Under the pieces are notes generated by a model that saw only the letters and a list, made by a program, of their open reading frames with translations, ran no database searches and had not been told where the DNA came from. Both the position numbers and the translations under genes were made by a program. Source: JAWOLE01 sp963815655 (lineage in GTDB: Bacteria > Acidobacteriota > Thermoanaerobaculia > UBA5066 > Gp7-AA6). Taken from it: 64,000 nucleotides of DNA. The stretch lies in contig CAWFHK010000001.1 of the NCBI GenBank assembly GCA_963815655.1, positions 3,782,001 through 3,846,000 of the forward strand, written 5' to 3'. This document shows, piece by piece, positions 33,208 through 41,682 of this stretch. Each line of letters starts with the position of its first letter. Position 1 is the stretch's first letter.

Positions 33208-33909
33208 TCATCGCGCCCGGGCCAGGGCGAGCCAGCCGACGACGGCGGCGAGCTTCTGATCCTGGGTCCAGGGAGGGCCAAGGGCTCTCGCCAGCGCGTT
33301 GACCCGGCGCTGGAGGTCGTCGGCCGGAATGCGAAGGGCGGCCGCGGCCCGGGCGGGAAGCTCCTTCTCCCGCACTCGCGCCACGGGCACGCCGCTGTCC
33401 TCGCTCGCGCCGGCCAGGGCGTCCCGGAAGAGCTCGCCGTCGGCCGTGTGGATGAGCGCGTGCGAAGTGAGGATCACCTCGAGAGAAGGGAGAGGACGCC
33501 CCGATGCGAGGAGCAGGCCGCACGCGGCGACACGGTGACCGTTCGCGAGCATCCCGGCGACGACCGCGCGGAAGGCCCGGAGCGCGAGCCGCCGCGCGTC
33601 GCCGGCGCAGCGATTGACGATCCGGACGGCCTCCGGGAGGTCCCGCTCCGCCGCCGCATGGTAGGGCTGCCTGGACCCTTCGACCGCTAGGTCCGCGAGC
33701 TCGATCCGCCGGCGCAGCAGCACGACCGGGGACCGTGGCGTACCCGAGACCGCGACGAGGGCCGCCCAGCCGGAATGCGCGCGCAACCCGATCGCCGCGA
33801 GGGAGCTCGCCGAGCTCACGGCCAATCGCTCGCTTCCCGTGCCGTCTCCTTCTCGCCGAGCGCCGCGGCGTCCTCCGCCGGCGGTCCGGGCGAGTAGCGG
33901 TCGTCCCAT
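33208..33909 (-). CDS. Conserved hypothetical protein
   Basis: A protein of up to 233 residues; a GTG at 33819 is an equally plausible start, since conserved-looking sequence begins there (SLAAIGLRAHSGWAALVAVS). The middle has ELADLAVEGSRQPYHAAAER, and the motif TSHALIHTADGELFRDA lies near residue 150, followed by a helical C-terminus. It has no signal peptide or membrane segment. I recall similar unnamed proteins in Acidobacteria but no function. A small relic of a second copy is at 30015-30076, so this gene was duplicated together with the surface gene next to it. Confidence 0.65.
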   Translation of the reverse strand: MGRPLLARTAGGGRRGARREGDGTGSERLAVSSASSLAAIGLRAHSGWAALVAVSGTPRSPVVLLRRRIELADLAVEGSRQPYHAAAERDLPEAVRIVNRCAGDARRLALRAFRAVVAGMLANGHRVAACGLLLASGRPLPSLEVILTSHALIHTADGELFRDALAGASEDSGVPVARVREKELPARAAAALRIPADDLQRRVNALARALGPPWTQDQKLAAVVGWLALARAR

Positions 33910-33998
33910 TCGGACACGGTCAACCGACGACTCTACACCGGACGGGGACTGGCAGCTCGCATTCGAGCGGGGCGGGCAGACAACGAGGGTCGGGGTTC

Positions 33999-34024
33999 GT
34001 GGGCCGAGCCGAAGCTCGGCCCAC
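33999..34024 (-). terminator. Hairpin downstream of the short surface protein gene
   Basis: A perfect 11-bp stem (GTGGGCCGAGC and complement) with a CGAA tetraloop, 22 bases beyond the stop of the minus-strand gene at 34047. There is no U-tract, so termination is uncertain. Confidence 0.5.
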
Positions 34025-34046
34025 TCACCCGGGTGTCGATACCTTC

Positions 34047-34973
34047 CTAGGCCCCGGCACTCTTCCGCAGAATGAGGTACCCCAGTCCGGCGAGCAGGAG
34101 CCCCAGAACCAGCAACCCCGACTCAGACAGCGTCGGCACGACGACGCCCGGCGTCGGAGTGAAGACCCCAGGCGACGGCGTAAAGCCGACCGTCGGCGTA
34201 TTCGTGGGCGTGTTGGTCGGGGTGTTCGTGGGCGTATTCGTCGGCGTATTCGTCGGCGTATTCGTCGGCGTCCTGGTCGGCGTGTTCGTCGGCGTGTTGG
34301 TCGGCGTATTCGTCGGCGTGTTGGTCGGCGTATTCGTCGGCGTGTTGGTTGGCGTGTTCGTCGGCGTCGGCGTACAGGCGGCGATCATGACCTGGTTCGT
34401 CGTGCTGGCCGACACCGGCAGTGGAACGCTGCCGCCGTTCTCGTCCAAACCGGTGGCCAAAACCTCATCGGTGTAGAAGAAGGCGGTCGAGGTGCAGGCA
34501 GGCGCGGTCTCGCACACGGCGCCCGCGCAGGTATCCGTCGCGGAGCCGAAGGGCCCGAGAACGGTTACGGCGACTCCCGCCTGGCTGCAGGGAGTGCAAG
34601 GCGCGACGGGAGTCCCGCCCGGAAAACCCTCCTGGTTCGTGACGACGAGCGTGTTGACGCTGTTGTCCGGATCCTGGTTCTGGACCGTGAACTGGCACTG
34701 GAACATGGAGCCGGGCGGCACCGGTGCCGGGCCCGGACACGTCTTCGTGATCCCCAGACCGGTCGTAACCCGAGGCCGGTTGGTGGAGGCCGTCTTGGCG
34801 CCCGAAGAAGCTCCCTGGATGGCAGCCGGCGAGGAGGAGGAGGCCGCACCGCCCGACATGGCGGGCAATGCCTTCACGCTCCCGGGCAGGTGAAGCCCGG
34901 CGCCCTGCACCAGAAACGCGACACCGACAACCCCGATAACGACAGAGAGCAGATTCCTGGTTGGTCGCCTCAT
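34047..34973 (-). CDS. Short TPTN-linker surface protein with IPTL-CTERM-like sorting tail (copy 3)
   Basis: A 308-residue member of the same family as copies 1 and 2. It has the same export segment (MRRPTRNLLSVVIGVVGVAF) but lacks the 270-residue domain that follows in the others. The cysteine-containing DUF11-like domain (ITKTCPGPAPVPPGSMFQCQ) is kept, then about 15 TPTN units. It ends in VPTLSESGLLVLGLLLAGLG plus a basic RKSAGA tail, the layout of IPTL/PEP-CTERM sorting signals: motif, hydrophobic helix, basic end. It is therefore probably anchored at or sorted through the membrane. An in-frame GTG at 34994 lies upstream of the AAGGAGGG site, so the ATG at 34973 is preferred. Confidence 0.83.
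   Translation of the reverse strand: MRRPTRNLLSVVIGVVGVAFLVQGAGLHLPGSVKALPAMSGGAASSSSPAAIQGASSGAKTASTNRPRVTTGLGITKTCPGPAPVPPGSMFQCQFTVQNQDPDNSVNTLVVTNQEGFPGGTPVAPCTPCSQAGVAVTVLGPFGSATDTCAGAVCETAPACTSTAFFYTDEVLATGLDENGGSVPLPVSASTTNQVMIAACTPTPTNTPTNTPTNTPTNTPTNTPTNTPTNTPTRTPTNTPTNTPTNTPTNTPTNTPTNTPTVGFTPSPGVFTPTPGVVVPTLSESGLLVLGLLLAGLGYLILRKSAGA
34190..34372. repeat. 12-bp coding tandem repeat (TPTN linker, copy 3)
   Basis: About 15 units of the 12-bp repeat within the third surface gene, dominated by GTATTCGTCGGC variants. Confidence 0.88.
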
Positions 34974-34999
34974 CTCACCCTCCTTGATCCTCACCTTCC

Positions 35000-35270
35000 A
35001 TGTATATTCGTTCGGCGTAGTGTACCGTCCTTGACCGTTCTTTACAAACGCTGAATTTCTTGCGAGGATCGTGTCGGCGTATTTGCTCCAGATGAAGCGT
35101 TTGGGAGGTTTGCCGCGCTCGTGGTGAAGTCGTCGTTAGCAGCAAACCAGTTCGGGGACGCTCCGTAAAGTCCCGTGACCAATGCCTTTGCGGGTGAGTT
35201 GTCCGAAGAACGCCTCGACCATGTTGAGCCGGGGGTTGCTGGTTGGCGTGAAGTGAATCTGGAATCGGGA
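35000..35270 (-). pseudogene. IS630-family transposase C-terminal remnant
   Basis: The minus strand carries the IS630 DDE-domain end in at least two frames: HFTPTSNPRLNMVEAFFGQL then TRKGIGHGTLRSVPEL, and after a frameshift KRFIWSKYADTILARN. No N-terminal part or inverted repeat was found. Its base composition is lower in G+C than its neighbours. It ends just upstream of surface gene copy 3 and seems to have replaced that gene's original upstream region. Confidence 0.78.
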
Positions 35271-35328
35271 TGACGGGTCAACTGACGCTTGACTGGTAGG
35301 CTCGATTCGGGACGGCCTCCCCCCGGGC

Positions 35329-35398
35329 CAATCACCAATCACAAATCACCAATCACCAATCACAAATCACCAATCACGAATCACCAATCACCAATCAC
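35329..35398. repeat. Heptamer tandem repeat (CAATCAC)10
   Basis: Ten contiguous heptamers of the forms CAATCAC, AAATCAC and GAATCAC. The array covers the end of the GAF gene and provides its TGA stop (35381-35383). Confidence 0.85.
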
Positions 35399-35850
35399 AA
35401 ATCTCTTCTCCAGCTCCGCGGCGCACTCCTCGAGAAGGCGCCGGTCCCGTTCGGCGAAGGCGCCGAGTTTTTCGCTCTCGATGTCGAGCGTGCCGATCGC
35501 GCGCCGCGTCCGCGGGTCGAGGATCGGCACGACGATCTCCGAGCGCGTGCTTCCGAGGGTCGTCAGGTAGCGCGGGTCTTTCGTCACGTCGGAGACAACG
35601 ACGGTCTCGCGGCGCCGCGCGGCGTCACCGCAAAGGCCCTGCGTGGCCGGGAGCGGGGATAGGCGGGCTCGCCCGGGCCGCTCCATGCGATGACGGAGAT
35701 CTCTCCGTCCGTGACGTCGTAGATCCCGACCCACCGGTATCCTCCGGCTTGGCGGATCAAGGCGCCGATCCTCTCGAGGCGCTCCTTCCGGGAGCTGGCC
35801 CCGTGGAGGGCGAGCCGGATCCGACCGAGAACCGACGCGTTGTCGTTCAT
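35381..35850 (-). pseudogene. GAF-domain protein, frameshifted
   Basis: From ATG 35850 the minus strand encodes the first half of a GAF domain (YRWVGIYDVTDGEISVIAWS then GPGEPAYPR). After a one-base loss near 35650-35660 the second half continues in another frame (TQGLCGDAARRRETVVVSDV, EIVVPILDPRTRRAIGTLDI) to a stop inside the heptamer array. Joined, it would be about 156 residues, a normal stand-alone GAF protein, similar to the group including free-methionine-R-sulfoxide reductase, though I cannot confirm the cysteines. Either a recent inactivation or a sequencing error in a C-rich run. Confidence 0.7.
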
Positions 35851-35918
35851 GGCGCGGCCTGAATGACGGATCTTATGAAATCAGAGGGGCGCTTCGTCCG
35901 TTAACAGAGCGAGTGTCG

Positions 35919-36515
35919 ATGAGGAGACGACTGCTCCGGCTGACCCTGCTTGCCGCCGCCGCCCTTTCGTGGGAGGCGTGCGCCTCCTCGCCTCCGCCCC
36001 CTCCGCCGCCCGAGCCCGTGTCCGATCCGGCCGCCACGGCCGCGAGGATCTCCGGGGACTGGCAGTTCGCGATGGAGCGCGGCGGGCAGTCGATCGAGGG
36101 GTGGCTCCACTTCTCACTGACCGCCGGCGAGCTGGTCGGATCTCTGACCACCGGCGACAACAACAACTCGCGCGAGATCTCGAAGATCGCTCTGAAGGGA
36201 GACAAGATCTCGTGGCAGATCGAGAACGACTATATGAAGGAGACCTACGAGGGAAAGCTCGCCGGCTCCTCGATGGATGGGACGCTGAAGATCAGCCGCA
36301 AGGGGGGGCAGGGGCGGGGACGCGGCTCCGGCGGTGACGACGGGTCCGGCGGTTCGACGGGCGGCGGCTACGGAGGCCGTCGCGGCGGCGGCCGCCGCGG
36401 CGGGGGAGGGGGCAGGGGAGGCGCGGCGGGGCAGGTCACATGGCGGGCCTTCCGTTCGGTCGAGCCGACTCCGGCGCCCGCTCCCGAGCCGACGAAAGCG
36501 CCGGAGGTCGGTTAG
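35919..36515 (+). CDS. Hypothetical lipoprotein with Gly/Arg-rich tail
   Basis: A 198-residue predicted lipoprotein: MRRRLLRLTLLAAAALSWEA followed by a lipobox-like CASS and a proline-rich spacer. The folded part (about 45-125) reads like a small beta-barrel domain (SGDWQFAMERGGQSIEGWLH, later DKISWQIENDYMKETYEGKL), then a Gly/Arg-rich low-complexity stretch and a Pro/Ala tail. A 12-residue echo of the DWQ-ERGGQ segment is readable at about 33935-33985 on the plus strand, perhaps a relic of a duplicate. Function unknown. Confidence 0.7.
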   Translation: MRRRLLRLTLLAAAALSWEACASSPPPPPPPEPVSDPAATAARISGDWQFAMERGGQSIEGWLHFSLTAGELVGSLTTGDNNNSREISKIALKGDKISWQIENDYMKETYEGKLAGSSMDGTLKISRKGGQGRGRGSGGDDGSGGSTGGGYGGRRGGGRRGGGGGRGGAAGQVTWRAFRSVEPTPAPAPEPTKAPEVG

Positions 36516-36525
36516 CTGGTTCTCC

Positions 36526-36546
36526 CCCTCTCCCGGCGGGAGAGGG
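36526..36546. repeat. Dispersed palindrome CCCTCTCCC/GGGAGAGGG
   Basis: A 9-bp perfect inverted repeat with a 3-base loop after the lipoprotein gene. The same palindrome with CTCACCCCG-type flanks occurs at 46660 and 56867. This is a widespread intergenic element in high-GC bacteria and may act as a weak terminator. Confidence 0.65.
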
Positions 36547-36598
36547 TCGGTGTGAGGAGACCCGCGAGGCCGAAGGCCTCCTTTGATACCGTTTCCGC

Positions 36599-39007
36599 AT
36601 GGTGTCCAAAGTGAAGGAGACTCGCCGTGACGCTCTCGATTCGCGGGGAGTCGCCCCGGCCGAGCTTGCCGCCGTCGGCCGCTACCGCCGAGCCGTGGAT
36701 TACCTCGCGGCGGCGCAGATTTATCTCAAGACGAATCCCCTCCTTGAAAAGCCGCTCGCGCCGGAGCACATCAAGGACCGGCTGCTCGGCCACTGGGGCA
36801 CGGCGCCCGGCATCAACCTCGTCTGCGCGCACCTGAACGGTCTCATCCGGCGAACGGACGCCGCCGTCCTCCTCATCACCGGCCCGGGCCACGGCGCCGC
36901 GGCCAACATGGCCAACATCTACATCGAGGGAACGCTCACGGAGTTCTACCCCGAGTACTCACGGGACCGCGCCGGGATGGAGCGCTTCGTCCGGTCCTTC
37001 TCCTGGCCGTACGGCTTCCCGAGTCACCTCTCGCCGGCGCTCCCGGGCGTGATCCACGAGGGGGGCGAGCTCGGCTACGCGCTCGCGACCGCGTTCGGCG
37101 CGGCGCTCGACAACCCGGACCTGATCGTCGCCTGCATCGTGGGGGACGGCGAGGCGGAGACCGGGCCGACGGCGACCTCCTGGCATGGCAACAAGTTCCT
37201 GAGCCCCGCGACCGACGGCGCCGTACTGCCGATCCTCCACCTGAACGGATTCAAGATCGCCAACCCGACGATCTCCGCCACGATGTCGGAAGGGGAGCTG
37301 ACGAGCCTCTTCACGGGCTACGGATACGCGGTCCGGTTCGTCCACGAGAGCCCGCGGATCGATCAGGACCTCGACGCCGCCTTCGGCTGGGCGTACGATG
37401 AGATCCGCCGGCTGCAGGGGCTCGCGCGCTCGGGCGCGCCGGCCGAGCGTCCCGCCTGGCCGCTCATCGTGCTGCGCACGCCCAAGGGGCTCGGCTGCCC
37501 GCCCACACTCGACGGGAAGCCGCTCGAGGGCTCCTTCCGCTCCCACCAGGTCCCGATCCCGGACCCGAAGACGAACCCGGCGCACCTGGCGCTTCTGGAG
37601 AAATGGCTCCGGTCGTACCGGCCGGAAGAGCTCTTCGACCGCGAGGGAAAGCCGGCCGCCGACATCCTCTCGCTCTGCCCGCGCCGAGAGAAGCGGATCG
37701 CTATGAACCCTGAGAGCTTCGGCGGCGACCGGCGCGTCGCGCTGGACCTCCCGCCGCTCGAGCGCCACGCCGTGCGGCTGGAGGGGCGCGGCTCGCCGAT
37801 GGTCAGCCCCATGAAATCGTTCACGGCCTATCTGCAGGACGTGATCCGCTCCAACGAGAAGGAGCGCAACTTCCGCATCGTCGCGCCGGACGAGCTCGAG
37901 TCCAACCGGCTCGGGGGCGTGCTCGACGTGACAAAGCGCCAGTACGCCTGGCCGCTCCCGGAAGGGACGGAGAAGACCGCGCGCGACGGGCGCGTCCTCG
38001 AGATGCTCTCCGAGCACATGTGCCAGGGGTGGCTGCAGGGGTATCTGCTGACCGGGCGGCACGGCCTCTTCTCCTGCTACGAGGCGTTCGTGCCGATCGT
38101 GGACGGCATGATGAACCAGTACGCGAAGTTCCTGAAGTCCGCGCGGGAAGTCCCGTGGAGGAAGCCGACCTCTTCGCTCAACTACCTGCTGACGTCGGAG
38201 GCGTGGCGCCAGGACCACAACGGCTACTCCCACCAGGGCCCCGGCTTCATCAACAACCTGCTGACGAAGAAGGGGCACACGTACCGCATCTACCTCCCTC
38301 CCGACGCCAACTGCCTCCTCTCGACGATGGACCACTGCCTGCGCTCGGTGGACTACATCAACCTCGTCATCGCCGGGAAGCAGCCGATGCACCAGTGGCT
38401 CTCCCTCGAAGAGGCGGTCGAGCACTGCCGGGTCGGCGCCTCCGTCTGGCGCTGGGCCTCGACCAACGACGGCGAGGACCCCGATATCCTGCTCGCCGGC
38501 TGCGGAGACAACCTGACGCTCGAGGTGCTCGGCGCGGCGCAGCTCCTGCGCGAGGAGGCGCCCGAATGGCGCGTCCGCGTCGTCAACGTGACGGACCTCC
38601 TGACCCTCGGCATCCCGCAGAAGTATCCGCACGGCCTGGACGAGGACCGCTTCCAGCGGATCTTCCCGCTCGATTGCCCGGTCGTCTTCAACTTCCACGG
38701 ATTCACCGCCGCGATCAAGCAGCTCTGCTGGGAGCGCCCCGGCAACGACCGGTTCGACGTCAACGGCTACCGCGAGGAAGGCTCGACGACGACGCCCTTC
38801 GACATGCACATCCGCAACAAGACCAGCCGCTACCACATCGTCATCCAGTCCGCCCAGAAGATCGCCCGGAGGAACCCCTCCGTCGCCTCCCGCGCCGAAG
38901 ACCTCCTCCGCAAATACGAATCCAAGATCACCGCCCACCGCGCCTACGTCACCGAGCACGGCGTCGACCCCCCCGAGATCGCCGACTGGTCCTGGCGCGA
39001 CACCTAG
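36599..39007 (+). CDS. xfp: Xylulose-5-phosphate/fructose-6-phosphate phosphoketolase
   Basis: An 802-residue thiamine-diphosphate enzyme of full family length. It cleaves xylulose-5-phosphate (and often fructose-6-phosphate) with phosphate to acetyl phosphate and glyceraldehyde-3-phosphate or erythrose-4-phosphate. Clear landmarks are GPGHGAAANMANIYIEGTL, EGGELGYALATAFGAALDNP, the TPP-binding GDGEAETGPTATSWHGNKFL and LHLNGFKIANPTI. The pyrimidine domain has SRHGLFSCYEAF-like sequence (TGRHGLFSCYEAFVPIVDGM) and HQGPGFINNLLTKK. The C-terminal domain ends in HAYVTEHGVDPPEI-type sequence. It gives a bypass of upper glycolysis with acetyl phosphate for ATP. It has no operon partners. Confidence 0.97.
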   Translation: MVSKVKETRRDALDSRGVAPAELAAVGRYRRAVDYLAAAQIYLKTNPLLEKPLAPEHIKDRLLGHWGTAPGINLVCAHLNGLIRRTDAAVLLITGPGHGAAANMANIYIEGTLTEFYPEYSRDRAGMERFVRSFSWPYGFPSHLSPALPGVIHEGGELGYALATAFGAALDNPDLIVACIVGDGEAETGPTATSWHGNKFLSPATDGAVLPILHLNGFKIANPTISATMSEGELTSLFTGYGYAVRFVHESPRIDQDLDAAFGWAYDEIRRLQGLARSGAPAERPAWPLIVLRTPKGLGCPPTLDGKPLEGSFRSHQVPIPDPKTNPAHLALLEKWLRSYRPEELFDREGKPAADILSLCPRREKRIAMNPESFGGDRRVALDLPPLERHAVRLEGRGSPMVSPMKSFTAYLQDVIRSNEKERNFRIVAPDELESNRLGGVLDVTKRQYAWPLPEGTEKTARDGRVLEMLSEHMCQGWLQGYLLTGRHGLFSCYEAFVPIVDGMMNQYAKFLKSAREVPWRKPTSSLNYLLTSEAWRQDHNGYSHQGPGFINNLLTKKGHTYRIYLPPDANCLLSTMDHCLRSVDYINLVIAGKQPMHQWLSLEEAVEHCRVGASVWRWASTNDGEDPDILLAGCGDNLTLEVLGAAQLLREEAPEWRVRVVNVTDLLTLGIPQKYPHGLDEDRFQRIFPLDCPVVFNFHGFTAAIKQLCWERPGNDRFDVNGYREEGSTTTPFDMHIRNKTSRYHIVIQSAQKIARRNPSVASRAEDLLRKYESKITAHRAYVTEHGVDPPEIADWSWRDT

Positions 39008-39134
39008 AGCCTCCCCTCTCCCGCAAGATAGGGACGGGATGAGGGCGCCCCCAAAGCCCGCCGCTTGAATTGAAGCCACGGCCGCCGTTGGGCCTTGCTG
39101 GACAGACTCTCGTTATGGCCATACACTAAGCGAT

Positions 39135-39413
39135 ATGGCCAGAACCACCGTGAAGGCGACTTACGCTCTGGACGTCGAGACTGTTCGCATCCTTGAGGAC
39201 ATGGCGCGCCGCCTGGGGGTCAGCAAGTCGGAGGCCTTGAGGCGCGCAATCCGGACGGCCGGACGCGAGCCCGCGCCGGGAGCGCCCACGGCGCTGGCCG
39301 CGCTCGGCGCGCTGCAACGCTCTCTCGCCCTCGATGATCGGGCTGCGGCCCGGTGGTCGAAGCGCACACGATCGGAACGCCGCGCCTCTTCAACTCGGCG
39401 AGATTCCCGGTGA
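39135..39413 (+). CDS. VapB-like ribbon-helix-helix antitoxin
   Basis: A 92-residue DNA-binding antitoxin. The N-terminal half has the ribbon-helix-helix pattern (TVKATYALDVETVRILEDMA then RRLGVSKSEALRRAIRTAG); the C-terminal half is Ala/Arg-rich and would bind and neutralise the toxin. It overlaps the toxin gene by GTGA, the usual antitoxin-first order. It probably autoregulates the operon with the toxin. Confidence 0.8.
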   Translation: MARTTVKATYALDVETVRILEDMARRLGVSKSEALRRAIRTAGREPAPGAPTALAALGALQRSLALDDRAAARWSKRTRSERRASSTRRDSR

Positions 39414-39787
39414 TCCATCTCGACACGAGCTTTCTGATCCGAGGACTCGTCCACGGGTCCGCCGAGGATCGCAGGCTCCGGGACTGGTTGAGAAAGGGCG
39501 AAACGCTCGGGATGAGCGTGATCGCCTGGGCCGAGCTCCTGTGCGGTCCCATGGAAACCGCCCATCTGGAGCACGCATTCCGCTTCGTTTCCGAGCGCAT
39601 CCCGTTCCTCGAGGAAGACGCGCTCTTGACATCGCGGCTCTTCAACGAGTCCGGCCGTCGGCGTGGATCTCTCATGGATTGCATGATCGCCGCTGTCGCG
39701 CTCCGCGCGAAGGCGCCGCTCGCGACAGCCAACCCCTCAGACTTCCGAAGATTCGCGGCCCATGGCCTCACCCTGTTCGAACCCTGA
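39410..39787 (+). CDS. vapC: VapC-like PIN-domain ribonuclease toxin
   Basis: A 125-residue PIN-domain toxin starting at GTG 39410, which overlaps the antitoxin stop. The acidic active site is visible: Asp in VIHLDTSFLIRGL, Glu in VIAWAELLCG, Asp in SLMDCMIAAVALR, with the TANPSDFRRF end motif typical of VapC. It cuts RNA, often initiator tRNA, when the antitoxin is degraded. Confidence 0.88.
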   Translation: MIHLDTSFLIRGLVHGSAEDRRLRDWLRKGETLGMSVIAWAELLCGPMETAHLEHAFRFVSERIPFLEEDALLTSRLFNESGRRRGSLMDCMIAAVALRAKAPLATANPSDFRRFAAHGLTLFEP

Positions 39788-39875
39788 CGAGGATGCCGTG
39801 CTGAGACGGGCCCGAGGCTCGCCGGGCCTTACTCGACCGAGGCCAGGAAGGCGTCCGCCTTGTGGACACGGGTCG

Positions 39876-39927
39876 GGGGAATATTTTTTCAGGGGGCAAC
39901 AAAAACTCCCCTTTCTCGCCACTTTAG
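39876..39927. repeat. Transposase-linked intergenic element (REP-like)
   Basis: A segment upstream of the transposase containing AACAAAAACTCCCCTTTCTC and GCCACTTTA. In opposite orientation, 23 of 30 bases match the element at 49021-49074, including a 12-base core TTCTCGCCACTT. It is a candidate recognition element of the adjacent transposase. Confidence 0.45.
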
Positions 39928-39990
39928 GGATGAGTACGGACGTCCTGAGGTCGGGGGGGAGGGTATGGGAAAGAGCGAGGGGCTCGAATA

Positions 39991-40839
39991 ATGGCTCGCC
40001 CGTTGAGGGTGGAGTTTCCGGGGGCGGTGTATCACATCACCGCGCACGGAGCCTGCGACGAGGCGATCTTCCTGACGGATGAGGACCGGAGGCAGTTTCT
40101 GAAGACGGTCGCCTCGGTCGCGGACCGGTACCATGTGCTTTGCCACGCCTACTGTTTGCTCGACGACCAGTATCACCTCCTGATCGAGACACCCGAGGCC
40201 AACCTGTCGCGGTCCATGCGGCAGTTGAACGGGGTCTATGGGCATGATTTCAGCAGGCGGCATCGCCGGCCGGGGCAGGTCATCGGCGGGCGGTTCAAGG
40301 CGCAGGTGGTCGAGAAGGACTCTTACCTTCTGGAGTTTGCGCGGTACGTGGTCCTCGCCCCGGTGCGGGCCGGGCTGGTGAGCGATCCCGCGAAGTGGCG
40401 CTGGAGCAGCTACGCGGCGACGGCCGGCGAGGCGCCTGTTCCACCCTTTCTCGCCGCGGACTGGGTGCTGGCGCTCCTGGGCGCGGAATCGCCCGCGGTC
40501 GCCCACGCCAGATACAAGACTTTCGTGGCGAAAGGCATCGACGAGGACAGGGACTCGCTCGCCCGTCTCGAGGGGCGTCCGATCGTGGGCGGAGAGGCCT
40601 TCGAAGAGTCGCTCGAGCCCGCGCTGCACGACGCCGCTCTTTCGCGGAAGATGGGAATCCGGAAGCGGAGGCCGCCGCCGCTCTCGACCCTGCTTCAGAG
40701 AAACTCGCCCCGGGAAGGCCGCAATACGAGGATCTTCGAGGCCTACCGGTGCCACGGCTACACGATGAAGGCGATCGCGGACTATCTGCGCCTCCACTAC
40801 TCGACGGTCAGCCGGATCATCGCGGCCGCGGAGAGGTAG
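39991..40839 (+). CDS. REP-associated tyrosine transposase (IS200-like Y1_Tnp), HUH motif altered
   Basis: A 282-residue protein with the Y1 transposase layout: start MARPLRVEFPGAVYHITAHG, middle SRSMRQLNGVYGHDFSRRHR, then GRFKAQVVEKDSYLLEFARY with the catalytic Tyr in RYVVLAPVRAGLV. The metal-binding HUH motif, usually NHYHLL in this group, reads DDQYHLLIE, so the first His is Gln. A C-terminal helix-turn-helix (GYTMKAIADYLRLHYSTVSR) is present. RAYTs act on REP hairpins and are usually single-copy domesticated transposases. The altered motif suggests weakened or lost cleavage. Confidence 0.88.
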   Translation: MARPLRVEFPGAVYHITAHGACDEAIFLTDEDRRQFLKTVASVADRYHVLCHAYCLLDDQYHLLIETPEANLSRSMRQLNGVYGHDFSRRHRRPGQVIGGRFKAQVVEKDSYLLEFARYVVLAPVRAGLVSDPAKWRWSSYAATAGEAPVPPFLAADWVLALLGAESPAVAHARYKTFVAKGIDEDRDSLARLEGRPIVGGEAFEESLEPALHDAALSRKMGIRKRRPPPLSTLLQRNSPREGRNTRIFEAYRCHGYTMKAIADYLRLHYSTVSRIIAAAER

Positions 40840-40843
40840 GCCG

Positions 40844-41682
40844 CTACCGGGCGAACCGGTGCTTCGCCAGCGCGGCAGGGACGACCTCTTCGAGGAGATA
40901 GCCGGGAAAGATCGAACGGATATCGTCGAGCGCGGCTGCGTCCGCGGATGAGGCGGCGGCCTTCCTGATCGCGGCGTGGTACCGGGCCTGGCTCTCGAGC
41001 AGCTCCGGGCCGCCGGCGGCTCCATGGCCGGGGACACAGGTCCGCGCCCCGAGCGAGCGGAGAAACCGGATCCCGTTCTCGAGGTTGCCGAGGTCGGCGT
41101 CCTCGTAGTTGACGTGATAGCCGGAGGAGACCAGGTCGCCGCAGACGACGATGTCGCTCTCCGGCAGGTGAACGACGGCGTCGCCCGGCGTGTGGTTGTG
41201 GCCGGGGTGGAGGACCCGGACCGGCCTTCCGTCAAGATCGAGCGTCAGGCTCTCGTCGAAGACGCTCGCCGGAAGGTGGGGTTCGGCGTCGCGGAAGAGC
41301 GAGGCGATCTCGGGCTGCCGCCGCCGCGACGCGATGAGACCGGGGTGCTCGGCTGCCATCCGCTCGCGGCAGGCGCGGTGCGCGTGGACCGTCGCTCCCC
41401 GGGCGGCGAACCAGCCCGCTCCGAGCGCATGGTCGGTGTGGTGGTGGGTCAGGACGACATGCCGGACCGGCGCCGTGGTTTTCTCGCCGAGCCTCTCCTC
41501 GAGGAGGCGCGCGTGGGCCGGCGCGATGAAGGGGTCCACGAGGAGGACGGCAGTCCTGCCGAGGACGGCCGTGCAGTTGGCGCCGTAGCTCGTCGCGATC
41601 GTGTCGCCTCCAAACGTGAAGACGAGCACGTCCTCGCGGACGCGGGTCTCGGCGAGGGTTCCCGGCGACCCGGAGGTTTCGC

